Below, one piece after another: positions 1-10,571 of a stretch of DNA of 64,000 bases (position 1 is the first letter of the stretch; each line of letters starts with the position of its first letter). Origin of the DNA: Romanomermis culicivorax (Eukaryota > Nematoda > Enoplea > Mermithida > Mermithidae); NCBI GenBank assembly GCA_963922205.1, contig CAWUHX010000234.1, forward strand, positions 62,001 to 126,000. Reading direction: 5' to 3'. The translations under genes and the position numbers were made by a program. The notes under the pieces are model-generated. The model searched no databases and had not been told where the DNA came from. It worked only from the letters and a program-made list of their open reading frames with translations.

Positions 1-1435
1 GCAAATTTCCAAATGATTTCATTTGGTTTGGCACTCCAGTCATAACTGTTTGCGCCATATTGGAAAGTGACGTGTTTTCGTCACGTGGCGCATCCTGATT
101 GGCTCGCGCTATTCGTGGCAAGACCCTAGTGGTCTCGTAATGAAAATGTTTCAACCTGCTGATTGAAACAGTTTGGCGATTTAGCGGGTTGTCCCAATGT
201 ACAATGGTGACAACGTTCTCCGCTTCTCGCGATATGTCCTTAACTATGAATGGACAGGACCATGGTAGTCCTAATTTTTTCTGCTTGTCTACTTTGAGCA
301 GAACCCAATCATTTTTCTTGAACCCATTCTGTTTTGACATTTTATCGAAGTATTTCTTCGATTTTTCGGCAGCACTCTGGATATTTTTGGCAATATCCTC
401 GTAAAGGTTGACTAAATCATTGGTCAACACAAATTTGTATGCCTCTGCATTGCTGTCCGGCATTACAATATCATATGCTTTCGATAAGTTTAACCCGAAG
501 GTTGCCTCGTGACCTCTAAGCAATGAAAATAGGGATTGCCCCGTGGCTGCATGTGGTGTGGCATTGTAAGCAAACACCATGGCTCTCAAGTATCTTGGCC
601 AATTATCTTTTTCCTCAATGGCCACCTTTCTGAGCTGCTTAATGAGTGTCTGATTAAACCTTTCTACCATGCCATTACCTTGTGGATGGTAGGCTGTTGT
701 ATAAATTTTTTGACACTCCAATAACTTGCAGATTTCTTTCATCAAATCTGAGGTAAAACAACCTCCTCTATCGCTGAGTAACCTCCATGGAGTCCCATGT
801 CTAAATACAATTGATTGTAGAAAAGTATCTACAACAGTGCTAGCTGACTGATCCAGGATCAGTTCAGCTTCAACCCACTTTGTAAAATAGTCCTGGAAGA
901 CTATGACATACGGTCTCTTCTCACTTAGTGGAGAAATACTCACGATATCCACTGATACTATATCGAAGGGACCTTGTGGGATAATGGGTATCAGTGGAGG
1001 AATTTCCGTGTTTCCCTGATTAGCCATTTGACATACTGGACAAAACTTTATCCAGTGCCTGACATCCTCTTCAATTCCAGGCCACCAGAACCGTTTCTTA
1101 ATCATAGCAAAGGTCCTTTTGAACCCCTGATGAGCCATCATTACAGCACCGTGGTACTGGTGCAAAGTATTGTCCCTTAGGCAGGATGGGACGACCACCT
1201 GATCGTCTGATCCCTGTCCGGCTTTGTGGTATAACACTTCATTCTGGATATAAAATCCACTGTGATACTTGGTTGTCCCATTTGGACCCAATCTATCAAA
1301 GTATGGTCGCAATACCTCATCTTTTCTCTGCAAGAGGGCCATGAGATCATCTCTAATTAACCCTTTTGGCAATTCATTTTCTTTGGGGTCTGCCAAAGTA
1401 AATTCTGGTTCCTTTTCTGGGTATAATCAGGTAAC
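1..1435 (-). pseudogene. Integrase of the Ty3/gypsy element, open to the window edge
   Basis: After a TGA at 1427-1429 the same frame stays open for about 475 codons to position 1. The zinc-binding HHCC domain is visible around 1020-1150 (two His in YHGAVMMAHQG, then CPVC). The catalytic core has D in SVDIVSI (about 945), D in LLSDRGGCF (about 768) and E in NGMVERFNQ (about 665), the DDE triad with normal spacing. A C-terminal basic region with VLLKVDKQKK resembles a GPY/F-type tail. The domain is itself unbroken; only its separation from RT/RNase H by a stop makes it part of a dead polyprotein. The end of the gene lies outside the window. Confidence 0.9.
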
Positions 1436-3580
1436 TCTTTTTTCCTTACCTTTTTCCTGGTTTCCCCTACTTACCTTTTCTTTGACCTGATTGCCGTCAG
1501 GCTGAACCTGAGCCTGATTATCTTTTTCCGCTTGTTTCGCCATGCTCCTTGTCGTTACGGCATTTACCAAGTCTCCAGGCGAGACTGATTCTGGATCACC
1601 CTCAGAATCTTCTGGATATATCTGGGTGAATCTCGGACTTATATTAGCCCTCTGATTTTTCTTACCTTTTGGCTCTGAAAATAATGGAGTACCATCTTCG
1701 GGACTCCCATCTGTCAGAATTCTGAATCTCTTCACCAAATTGAGATGCTTTTTATCAATAAGCTGTGCTTCTAGATCTTTCAGATTTCCAGACTCTCGTT
1801 TATCCTCTGAGAACATGTGTTCCCATTTTGGCAGTATCTTTTCCGCTTGATCGTCTGGTTCATCCATCCTAGACAAAAAGTCTGCCATGGCGTTTTGTTT
1901 TCCAGGCACATACTCTAGTTTATGGTTGAACTGAGAGATGAATGAGTACCATCTCTTTAATTTACCATTGGTCATGGCATTGACCTTCATAGACAACAAA
2001 GGTTTGTGATCAGTTCTGATGATCACTCTATGACCTACTAGGTAGTGCTTGTATAACTTTAAGCCATACACTATCGCCAAGCACTCCCTTTCCGTGGCTG
2101 ACCACTTCTTTTCGTCCGCTTTTAAAATTCTGCTATTATACACAATTACCCAGTGGTCCAACTTGGTCTCCTGGTAAAGGACTGCTCCTAGTGCCCTTCC
2201 GCTGGCATCTGTCTGAAGGACAAAGTCTGCAGACCCGTCCAAAACCGGATACCTTAGAAAAGGCACTGACAATAGTGCTTCTTTCAGGCTCCTAAAAGAC
2301 TGATGGTGAATCTCCGTGATTTCCCAAACACAGTTCTTGCCAGTTAATTTATACAACGGTTCAGCATGTTTAGCTAAACCCGGTATGAACTTCTTACACC
2401 ACTGCAACATACCTAAAAACCTTTGCAGTTTACGTTTAGACTCTGGGAATGGGAAATCATTTATAGCTTTGACCTTTTTCGGATCTGGGGAAACTCCATC
2501 CGAATTTAAGATATGTCCTAAAAAATGAACTCTCTCTGGCAGAAATTCACACTTCTCCGGCGTCAAGGTCAAATGAGCCTTTCTTAGAGCTTGCAGGACT
2601 AGCTCTAAATTAAGCAAATGTTCCTCAAACGTATTTCAGAACACTATTATATCGTCTATATATACTAGACAGATTTTCCATACATATGGATGCAAAACTC
2701 TTACCATCATACGCTGGAACTCTGCTGGTGCATTTTTTAGGCCAAAGGGCATGACTTTAAATTGATAAAGCCCTTCTTGGCATATGAAAGCAGTTTTTTC
2801 CTTGCTTTCTTCATCCATTGGCACTTGCCAATACCCTGACTTGAGATCTAAGGTGGTATAAAACTTTGCTTTACCTAAACAGTCTAGATAGTCATCCATT
2901 CTAGGAATGGGATGCTTATCATCCTTGGTAACATCATTTATACCCCTAAAGTCCATTACTTGTCGCTTGGTACCATCCTTTTCACCTACAAGGAATAACG
3001 GAGCTGCCCAAGGCGACTTTGATGGTTCTATTACACCCTTTTTGAGCATATGTTGCGCATGCTCACGAACATGTGGCCGTAAATTTATGGCAGTCCTGTG
3101 GTACCTTTTTGCCACAGGTGCTGCATCACCTGTATTTATTTTACAGGTCAAGTAGGGTGTCGTAGTTGGAGGATCATTGGGCAAGCTGAACTCGTCTCTA
3201 TACTTTGCGAGACATCGTAGAGCTTGCTCCAATTGCTCTGATGGTATGTTGGATTTAGCCAGCATATTGTACAAAGCTTCCTTGAATTCTTTCTCATCGG
3301 ATTGAGTCGAATCAGGTCTAGCTTGGACTGCACAGGTTTGCAGCTTCTCCAAATCCTCAACTATCTTCCCTTTTAGTTGATCTTGGTTATCAGTATCACA
3401 CAACACTGAATTAGTATGGCCAATTATTTGATTACTTTTCAAATGGCATCCTGATCCTGTGTTGTTGGATATCATAATTACAAAATCATCTTTTGTACCA
3501 TCTACTATGGTACTGTCAATGTAGAACCTTTCTTCATTTTCTTCAGACTCTATTATGATTCCGCTCAGATGATTTTTCGC
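1427..3580 (-). pseudogene. pol: Reverse transcriptase and RNase H, two stops
   Basis: RT motifs in order: QVMDFRGIND and TTLDLKSGYWQVP near 2830-2970, the MPFGLKNAPAEFQRMM block near 2710-2750, and the catalytic YIDD box near 2650-2665. A TGA at 2636-2638 lies directly after YIDDIIVF; the same frame resumes with EEHLLNLELVL and runs to 1427. RNase H follows with LQTDASGRALGAVLY, ATERECLAIVYGL and RTDHKPLLS (the D, E, D acidic residues), then a charged linker before integrase. The junction with the protease frame is at a run of five A near 3563 on the minus strand and needs a +1 shift. That may be a homopolymer indel, or a frameshift site. Confidence 0.92.
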
Positions 3581-5159
3581 CTACCTTATCCCAGAGTTTT
3601 GCTCTCAGAAGTATATCCGTGCCACTAGGTAAGTAGATTGGATTTACACTCACCACTGGCACCGAAACCTTTAGCAGGCAAATCTTTGGCTGATACTGGT
3701 CGGCGGTGCTCATCGTGGATTCCGTGGGGCTCATGGTCATGACCTCTCCACAATTCCTTTGGGGCTGGTCCGGCATCACGTATATTCGCTGTTGATGGTT
3801 GTTGAGTGTCATCATCCTGTTCCTGAAATCTATTATGGCTCCTACCTGAGGATGAGCCAAAAAGTCTGTTCCCACTATAACATTTTTACCTGCTTCAGGA
3901 ATTACAATTGCTTTTACGGGGAACTGTCCACACAATGTATCCATCCTAAATTGGATATACCCATGGGCTTGGACTGTCTTACCGTTGGCTACAGTAAAAT
4001 TTAATATCCTCGGATATTAAGTGTAATCCGGGCCCAAAGTTTCTTTCAGAAACTTAGCTGACATGACAGTACACTGAGCTCCTGTGTCAATTAGAGCCAA
4101 TGTCTTACGACCTCCTATAACAACCTCAATGTGGAATGGGGCTGTTCGGGGGTACGTATTCAGCAAATGTTGTTCCTGAGGGCTAGCTGGTGTGCCCCTC
4201 TCTACTACTTGTACGGATGGTACTACCGTTTGTGGTGCAATTGCATTCATTTGAACAATGCTACCTAATACAACATTTGGGCAGTTCACTGTCTGATTTA
4301 CTTCACCCAAAGGATTCATTTGTGATTGCCTTGCAACCATTACACTCGAATAATCCTTCTGGGGCGGCTGATTTGTGAATTGACACTGTTGAAGAGTCTG
4401 AGTCGGACCCGCAATAGCCTGAGGTGGCTGAGGTTGCTGTAATGCAGCCTGCTGTTGGTATTTCTGCATTTGTTGGAACTGCTTCTGCAGTTCTTTCTGC
4501 CTTTTGAATTCCAGAAACTCGTTATAGTCGGATTTCTGTAGGTAACTCTCATGGCTATCCTGATAGCCTGAATAGCCTATATTATACGCACCTCTACCTC
4601 TACTATTAAAATTGGCATTAGGGTAACCTTTTCTACCTCTATAGTTACCTCTAGCAAAATTGTTGAAGCCTCCCTTGTTGAAGCTAGGGGAACTGGCTCT
4701 GCCTCTGCTCCTGGGCTCGGACAACATTCTCAATGTCCTGCAGTCTGCAGTATTATGTGTTATGTTCTTATGGAACTCACACCATGGCTTTGTAGGATCT
4801 CGTGAACCTTGACCTCTCTGGCTGGTGCCGGGTATGGCCACATCAGACCGATTTTCCATTTGCCTATTATCAACCTTTTGCATAAGCTGGTCGAACGTTT
4901 CGACCAGTTGTACCATCTCTTTAGAAATTTTTAATAGAAGGGATTCTTTCTTACCTTTTTCGGTCTGAGCCCTAGGGGCTTCTGGAACTGGAATCTCTTC
5001 TATTTCAGGAGAATCACTTCTTGACCTTTGGGTTTGGGCCATTACCTGATTACCTACAGTTTGATATGGTTGCCGAAACCTTTGTCTCTGGCCTTGTTGA
5101 TATCCCTCTGACTGATTTCTAGCAACTACGGCAACTTCAGGATCATGCCCACTAGGCAT
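3543..5159 (-). pseudogene. Nucleocapsid zinc knuckle plus aspartic protease, one stop
   Basis: The N-terminal third contains a knuckle-like WCEFHKNITHNTADC: spacing C-x2-H-x4-H-x4-C, with His where classical knuckles have the second Cys. Then come RG/GR-rich and Gln-rich segments typical of RNA-binding Gag tails. The C-terminal part is a retropepsin: active site LALIDTGAQCT near 4080-4110, then, after an in-frame TAA at 4017-4019, a downstream block VIVGTDFLAHPQVGAIIDF near 3850-3880. The stop separates the active-site strand from the rest, so the protease cannot be made in one piece without readthrough. The frame closes at 3543 and RT continues in another frame. Confidence 0.85.
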
Positions 5160-6153
5160 ACCTACTTCATTAATATTAATAGGATCCTGCTGTGTACCCT
5201 TAGGTCCGTATTTTTAAAAGGCATTCCTATATCTTTTTCCAATATCATGAACTTCAACTGCTAAATCATACCAAGTTCCAAAGGTATGTTTCGAATTTTT
5301 CAGTTCAGACTGACATGTGGGATCACTCTTGTATATAAAGGTGACAATAATCAGTCTCTATTTTGACTGATAGTCTAAATCACCCTTTACCAATTCCACT
5401 AGGATACTGACCCTTTTTAAAAACTCTGCGGCCAGTTCATTGGGTCTTTGTTGAATCTCAAATAACTCCCTGGTTAACATTTCCAGGTTACACTCAGGTG
5501 CAAAGACATTAATAATGGCTCTCCTGGCCTCCCTATAGGTCATGTTGTCTCCTGCAACAGCCTTCGGTCTACCTTTAGAAAGCCTCAGCAGTGCTTCATA
5601 CTTAGCTGATTCGGGTGTATCCCTACGAAATTCCCCTTCAATTGCTGTTAAGAAGCTAAGCACCTGCTGATTTACCATACCCTCATCTAAAAGTTTGGGT
5701 AACACACCTTTAACAATATTCCTAACTACAATCTCCTGTGCCAAATTATTTGATGGCACTTCCCTCTGATCATAAGCTGCTGTTAACACTGGATCAATAT
5801 CAGAGTTCAGAGATTGCAGCATAACTTGATTTGGATATGCGTGTAGGTGGTACATCTCCTTGATATGATGGTATGTTGTCTTTGTCAAACCAATAATCCC
5901 TATATGGGAAACATGCCAGTTGATCTGGTCGAAGGGTATTTGGATCAACTATATTTCCTCTACCATCATAGACCACTCTTGCTAAAGTTGGATGCTGCGA
6001 AGCTATCTGATTTGGATTCCTGAAGTCTGCTGATTGCTCAGCTCCCTCGAATCGAAAATCTCTAGCTGGACCTCTCCAACTTCTGGGCTCAAAGTTAAGC
6101 CTTTGCCCTTCATCAACTTCAGGCCTATTGCTAGGCCCTGCGCCTGCATTCAT
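5160..6153 (-). pseudogene. gag: Retrotransposon Gag capsid region, broken
   Basis: The frame begins at 6153 ([16 protein letters not shown]) and runs to about 5840, where the reading shifts to the frame open from 5948 to 5358. That second part has the helical make-up of a retrotransposon gag capsid domain: a block around LSKGRPKAV, then a Phe-Ala-Pro block and ELAAEFLKRV, as in the Retrotrans_gag family. A TAG at 5358-5360 and a TAA at 5214-5216 interrupt the same frame, which otherwise reads on without a shift into the nucleocapsid part starting near 5159. One frameshift plus two stops make it a pseudogene. The capsid assignment rests on position and composition. Confidence 0.75.
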
Positions 6154-6797
6154 TTCAGCAGTGAGATGGTTGTCTCTTTCTGCACCCCTAACACATGGTC
6201 TAACCTGTCTATCCGGCTCCTGTCAGCTTCCCTTTTATTGTCCTTGGTGGCGGCATTCGCAATGATGTCGAATAATGCTTCAACAGTCCCTTTTAATTCA
6301 CGTAGCTGCGTCGCCAACTCTTGATTGGACATTTCGGGAGCTCTTTCCTGCGGCTGGAATCGCGCTTTCTCCTGCGGGATCCTCTCTAATCGGCGATCAA
6401 TTTCGGGGTCCCTTTCTTCCAAATTCGGTCGAAATTCGGGCGTAATAACGTCCCTTTTCAGTCCTGCTAATTCGACCTTTGGCGGCGGTGACCTTTTCAA
6501 ATTTCGCGGTGGCGGTCCATCGGCGTCTGGGTTCGGATTCGCCGGGTCTGCCTCTTGCGGATCGATGGCAATCCCTGGTGGGCGGTCAATCGGTATGCCC
6601 GCATCTTGCGGCATAAAATGCATTGCATTTTGTTGCAATGGTTGAACCCTCGCGGGAGTTTGATAAGGGATCACTGGGTCCAGAGCAGCATGTTGTTGCT
6701 GATCTCTGTCTCCCAAATTCACTAGATTCCCAGCACTCGCCACTCTGGGTGGTGATCTATTCAAAGTATTACCTCTCGGTATTTTTTCGTTAGGCAT
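6150..6797 (-). CDS. gag: Retrotransposon Gag N-terminal ORF (ORF1)
   Basis: An open frame of 215 codons at the 5' end of the Ty3/gypsy element. It starts [10 protein letters not shown] and is rich in Pro, Arg, Gln and Asn. A charged stretch near residues 120-185 could form a coiled coil. No enzymatic motif is visible. The stop (TGA, 6150-6152) overlaps the ATG of the next gag frame (6151-6153) in the four bases ATGA. Either the original gag was one frame and a single-base change produced this overlap, or Gag is made as two coupled ORFs. The upstream 400 bases contain no other frame of note. Confidence 0.7.
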   Translation of the reverse strand: MPNEKIPRGNTLNRSPPRVASAGNLVNLGDRDQQQHAALDPVIPYQTPARVQPLQQNAMHFMPQDAGIPIDRPPGIAIDPQEADPANPNPDADGPPPRNLKRSPPPKVELAGLKRDVITPEFRPNLEERDPEIDRRLERIPQEKARFQPQERAPEMSNQELATQLRELKGTVEALFDIIANAATKDNKREADRSRIDRLDHVLGVQKETTISLLK

Positions 6798-7193
6798 TTT
6801 AAATCCTGCTAACTTTCTGTAGAAACCTGGAGGATTTTCTTTTCTCCTGGTCTGACTACGAAGTTCCGTGGTAAGGAGTTAAAAGCCACCACTTGTTGTG
6901 CAGGTCTTTTCTTAAGAGTCGTAAGAAAAGATGGAGGCTTCGAGTCTGATCTGACCTGTTAGAACTAATCCCTTGGCTAAGCCTCGGTGATAGTGCAACA
7001 GTCCGATTATCCCCGACCTACAACAACAAAGATTACTTAGAACTTAAAAGTGGGGCCTCACCAAAGAGCTCTGCAGTCTCCTAGCTGAGACAAGGAATCC
7101 CCACAGGGATAAACTTACTTGAGTATAACCCTTAAAGGGTTTCCCAAAGCTTGCTGGGTGCAAGCTGGCGCCTGGGCCTCTGGCCCTCGGCCT
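6798..7193 (-). other. Leader / presumed 5' LTR region of the retrotransposon
   Basis: Non-coding DNA between the gag start and the surrounding genome. It is more GC-rich than the flank right of 7194. It should hold the primer-binding site and at least part of the 5' LTR, but I could not recognise a tRNA-complementary stretch or LTR ends. The change in base composition near 7193 is the only hint of the element border. Confidence 0.4.
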
Positions 7194-7371
7194 TCAACGA
7201 TTGGAATAATCTAAATAAATAAACAAATATATAAGCAATATATCCGACGAAATATGTGAAAAGAATGTGGATAAACCACAGTGAATATTATGCAAAAACA
7301 AGACGGAATGCTGGGAAGTATATTTAGGGACGCCAGCAATAACAAGAATAATATAAAAATAACGACAATAT

Positions 7372-7525
7372 TGAATGAATGATTTCACTATCATTTTTTG
7401 GTCTTTCTTTGGCGCTCCACTTCTATGCAAATGTCTGCGCCACTGGTCGTCCATTTGTCTGATTTGCATGTCAATTTCCCCACACGAATTGCCATCAACA
7501 GGGTGCCCAACACTACATGCCAAAT
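7372..7525 (+). repeat. Dispersed repeat R1, copy 1 (mate at 62118-62262)
   Basis: About 145 bp aligns by eye in the same orientation with 62118-62262, including the shared core CTGGTCGTCCA followed by an ATTTGCATGT-type block and GCAACAGGGTGC-like ending. Both copies have a similar minus-strand reading ([16 protein letters not shown] here, KVDDQQCRHFHRNGAP there), so the repeat may come from a coding region of an unidentified element. No catalytic motif is visible. Confidence 0.7.
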
Positions 7526-7526
7526 C

Positions 7527-7622
7527 CTTTATCCGAAAATTGCAAAAATCTGAAATACTTCTTGCTTTCCACTTTCATTATTTACAAGGATTTCAAGAAA
7601 AACAGACTATAGATTCACTTAT
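7527..7622 (+). repeat. Dispersed repeat R2, copy 1 (mate at 40022-40117)
   Basis: About 95 bp nearly identical to 40022-40117 in the same orientation, with the shared core CTTGCTTTCCACTTTCATTA and AAGAAAAACAGACTATAG. The flanks diverge. It directly follows R1, so R1 and R2 may be parts of one older element. Confidence 0.7.
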
Positions 7623-7816
7623 TTTGAGGCGACCAGTATTGCAATAGTTTTACCTTGTAATCCCAACTGTACTTCTTTCTATTTTCATGACTTGTAACCG
7701 ATTCATTTTAAGACTGCATTTCACAGAAACTTCGCAAAAATCAATAGAAAACACTGCAAACTGCTGCAGTCAAAATATACTTTAGAATAAGCATGCTATT
7801 TTTGTAATAAACGGCA

Positions 7817-7880
7817 CATATGAAGTTTACAAGCCCTATTCAGAAGTGAAAAATCCTAGGATTTTTGTCGGCGACTGCAC
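7817..7880 (+). repeat. Dispersed repeat R3 with palindromic core (inverted mate at 56797-56855)
   Basis: The palindrome AAAAATCCTAGGATTTTT at 7849-7866 sits in a block of about 55 bp that matches the reverse complement of 56797-56855, including GAAGT and ATTCAGAAGTGAAAA on one side. The two copies point in opposite directions. It may be the end of a small transposon. Confidence 0.6.
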
Positions 7881-8070
7881 TTTTTTTGTTTAGGTTTCCT
7901 TTACTCGTATTGATTAACAAAATTGATGAAGGATTATCAAATTTGATAAATGAAATTGACAAACAATGTGTCACAAACAAAGTGGTGAAACGTGAACTGT
8001 ACAACAAGAAATGCCAGTGTTACAAGTAGTCGTGATCCTGTGGAGAAGCTGAACCTGAAAAATTTAAATG

Positions 8071-8778
8071 TTATAAATTAATAGATTGGGTTACAAGAAG
8101 CCTGTGTACTGTTGAAGTTTTGATATAACAAAATTTAGAAGTATCTGAAGCCCAACAACCATGAGCCTTAACAACGTCATGAGGGATGCCTGCCTCAGAT
8201 GCCGCACTTGCGCCACCTGATCTCAAACTGTGAGTTCCGTATTCTTTTGCATTCAATTCAATGTCTGTCAAAATTCGCAAAAAATGTTCTCTGGCTCTCG
8301 TGTAGGTCATTTTTTTATCGCCTAACCTAAAGGCTTTGTCTTTACACGGAACAATGCTGTGGAAAATGATTTCTGAGGAAGATGGTTTGATATTGTTCAT
8401 CCGCAAATATTCAGTCAAAGCTGCATAAGGGCAGGTAATGTTTGACATTTTAGAAATAATTACTGATGATCCATGACAGAAAATGTCTGTCTTACTTTTC
8501 CGAATTGTGACTTCAATGTATTCTGTGCAAATTTTTAGATCACAGTGCCTTATGTTCAGTGCTTCAGAGATACGCAAAAATCCCGCAAAGCAAATTAGCA
8601 TAATAGTTTTGGTTCGCTGATTAGCCAAAGTTGGCGAAGCTGAAATGTGGGCAACCATTAGTCGTACATGCTCGATAGTTAACGGTTCTTTTCTGTTTCG
8701 TGGGCTATCTAGTCTTTTAGCCGATTTCAAAATCGCAGCACAAATGGGATGGCTGAGAATGGAAGCATGGCTGAGCAT
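8071..8778 (-). CDS. Tyrosine recombinase / integrase-family catalytic domain
   Basis: An uninterrupted frame of 235 codons with the full tyrosine-recombinase catalytic set: R69 in FLRISEAL, K96 in the beta-hairpin RKSKTD, H183-x-x-R186 in GTHSLRSGG, H206 in AHGCW and the nucleophile Y218 in FCYIK. The HSLRSGG...HGCW pattern is that of eukaryotic YR elements (DIRS or Crypton types). The N-terminal SAM-like core-binding domain is not in this frame; remnants lie at 8799-9176 in other frames. No RT, RNase H or split inverted repeats typical of DIRS elements are seen nearby, so a Crypton-like origin is possible. As it lacks an intact N-terminal domain I expect it to be inactive, unless an upstream exon supplies it. 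Confidence 0.8.
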   Translation of the reverse strand: MLSHASILSHPICAAILKSAKRLDSPRNRKEPLTIEHVRLMVAHISASPTLANQRTKTIMLICFAGFLRISEALNIRHCDLKICTEYIEVTIRKSKTDIFCHGSSVIISKMSNITCPYAALTEYLRMNNIKPSSSEIIFHSIVPCKDKAFRLGDKKMTYTRAREHFLRILTDIELNAKEYGTHSLRSGGASAASEAGIPHDVVKAHGCWASDTSKFCYIKTSTVHRLLVTQSINL

Positions 8779-9176
8779 TCAAAAAAACCAATTTATTGCT
8801 ACTGCCATTTGAAAAATTGTTGACGAGCGTGAGCCCTGCTTGAACAAAGTGGAAAGAAAAAGCGCCAAGTGAATTGGTTGAGGAGGTTCCATTTTGATAT
8901 TTCGTTGTAAAGCCCATTTTTAAAATTTTTTAATTTTATGGAATTAAAAATTGTTTGTGCAAAAGCTTTAATCTCGTCCTTGTCAAAATTGTCCCTGAGG
9001 CTTATGTGCCACTGTGATGCAAGCAAATCTGAAATGTGCAAAATTATAAGCTGAGGTGGGTGGGTGGGAAAGTGCTTATAAAATTTAAGAAGAATCGTAA
9101 TTGAAATAGAGAGGAATATGAAATAATTGAGAAAATTGGAGAAAATCACGTGTTCGATACGAGTTGAGAAAACCAA
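8779..9176 (-). pseudogene. Broken N-terminal part of the tyrosine recombinase
   Basis: Upstream of the catalytic frame, minus-strand frames ending at 8799 and 8717 contain pieces compatible with the core-binding domain (for example LLASQWHISLRDNFDKDEIK and FHFVQAGLTLVNNFSNGSSN), but stops and frame changes between 8779 and 8910 separate them from the catalytic part. The assignment rests on position and helical make-up, not on a clear family match. Confidence 0.4.
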
Positions 9177-10571
9177 AGTGGGGGAAAGACGTGGCTTGCG
9201 CCTTTATATAATAGTTGGAACGTAAGTGAAAAGCAAGTTTTAGCTTCTACGCAAGCTACAGTAAGAAAAACGCAAATAGGAACTATTATTCATCACTTAT
9301 AGTGTACTGTACCTAGCTGATAAAGAGGCACAGTTGGTACAGTGGGATGGTTGATATAGTGGGGCACAATCATTTTCAGCTATTCATGTTTGCTGCTCAC
9401 TGACGAAAAATTATTCCATCGATTACAGTAATAAACTACTAGTTTTTCCGTACGAAACTCACTCCGCACCAACGATTTCAAAATGGATTTAGTATAGAAA
9501 ACACAAAAGTTTGTTTAACGATGTCGGTGGCAGCAAAAAGCTAATTTTTCATTTTCTGGTTTGCAGACATTCTGATAAACAATAGGTGCCACGCTGCTTC
9601 TGACAGTTAATTTGGGACAGTTAAGTTAACTTGGGACAGTCAAGTCCAAAAAATGACACTGCGTTTTTGATTTCCAGATTAAACTTTGTGCTATGATGAT
9701 GTTAATTATGCACCATATGCCAGTATGCCAAATCACCGGTATAAATTTTGACATGTGGTGCTGGAAAGTTAAATTTCACCAGTTGTACCTATTCAAGGAT
9801 TTATGTTTTTATTGAATCTATTTTCGATGAAAAATTCCATGTCAGCATTAGTTTATCGATCGATAGCTGACTCGCAGCCGGTTTTAGAAAAACAATTTGT
9901 TTGGTAATGTTTTACCCACTGTTTTTCACATCATTTCTAGTCTTAAGGCGTGATTTTTCGTTCACAGTCCTGACCAGAATAATTGACCGTTTTCATAAAG
10001 TTATTATCGATTGTTGAGTTTTGATGTCAGAAAGATGATCTTATTGTCACATCCTCTTGATATCCAGATAGCCTGACAGTGTAGTTCCAAATAATACCAT
10101 TCCATATCTTTCAGTCAAAGGAGAATTTTGTGTATGTTAACTAATTATGTCGGCAAGATGAATGCAGTCTGAAAGTGCGAGGATGTAATCCATATCCTTT
10201 ACTGTAGAATTCATGTTCAGAATTATGACGTCAGTAAGATGGTCAACATGATACCATTCCTCTTCTTTCATTCTTGTGCGCATTCATTGTGAACTCTGAT
10301 TTCAGGAAGACGGTATGGAAAGGAAGACGCATAAGACTATGCAGTCTCACAGTGCTGGAATTCATATCTATTAGATTGACAAAAATGAAATATGAGCTTC
10401 TGGTAATGTGCTGCCGATCAAACTTTTTCCCTTGACTCATACTGTGCGTTTTATTGATCCCTAAAATCAAATTTCACCTCCTCGACCATTTTTGTGTATG
10501 AGTTTGATTTGGACGGAACGGCAGCGCACTGGAACAGTTTTTGCAAAGTTCACGATTTGTATCTGAAATAT
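9177..10571. other. AT-rich intergenic region, no gene recognised
   Basis: No convincing coding frame on either strand. Between about 10000 and 10480 there are imperfect repeats of a phrase containing GACGTCAGYAAGAT, a GCAGTCTGACAGTGC-like block and a TTCCAAATRAT-like block. The same phrases recur at 12110-13340, so both stretches probably come from one decayed repeat family. Confidence 0.5.

Larger units (their letters stand above)
1..7190 (-). mobile_element. Ty3/gypsy LTR retrotransposon, near full length, degenerate
   Basis: Reading leftward from about 6800, the domains come in the order gag, nucleocapsid, aspartic protease, reverse transcriptase, RNase H, integrase. Integrase after RNase H is the Ty3/gypsy order, not the copia order. 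The element is broken by in-frame stops at 5358-5360 (TAG), 5214-5216 (TAA), 4017-4019 (TAA), 2636-2638 (TGA) and 1427-1429 (TGA), and by frame changes near 5840 and 3560. The 3' end and 3' LTR lie left of the window. The 5' LTR should lie somewhere in 6800-7190, but with no second LTR to compare I cannot place it. It is not autonomous as it stands, although each domain is easily readable, so it is fairly young. Confidence 0.93.

Noticed and set aside
1269..1490. Plus-strand frames across the retrotransposon (also 189-404, 974-1180, 6034-6324)
   Set aside because: Antisense of the gag-pol genes with no motif of their own.
1..7190. Endogenous retrovirus with envelope gene
   Set aside because: No env frame is visible; the part after integrase lies outside the window, so it is kept as an LTR retrotransposon.
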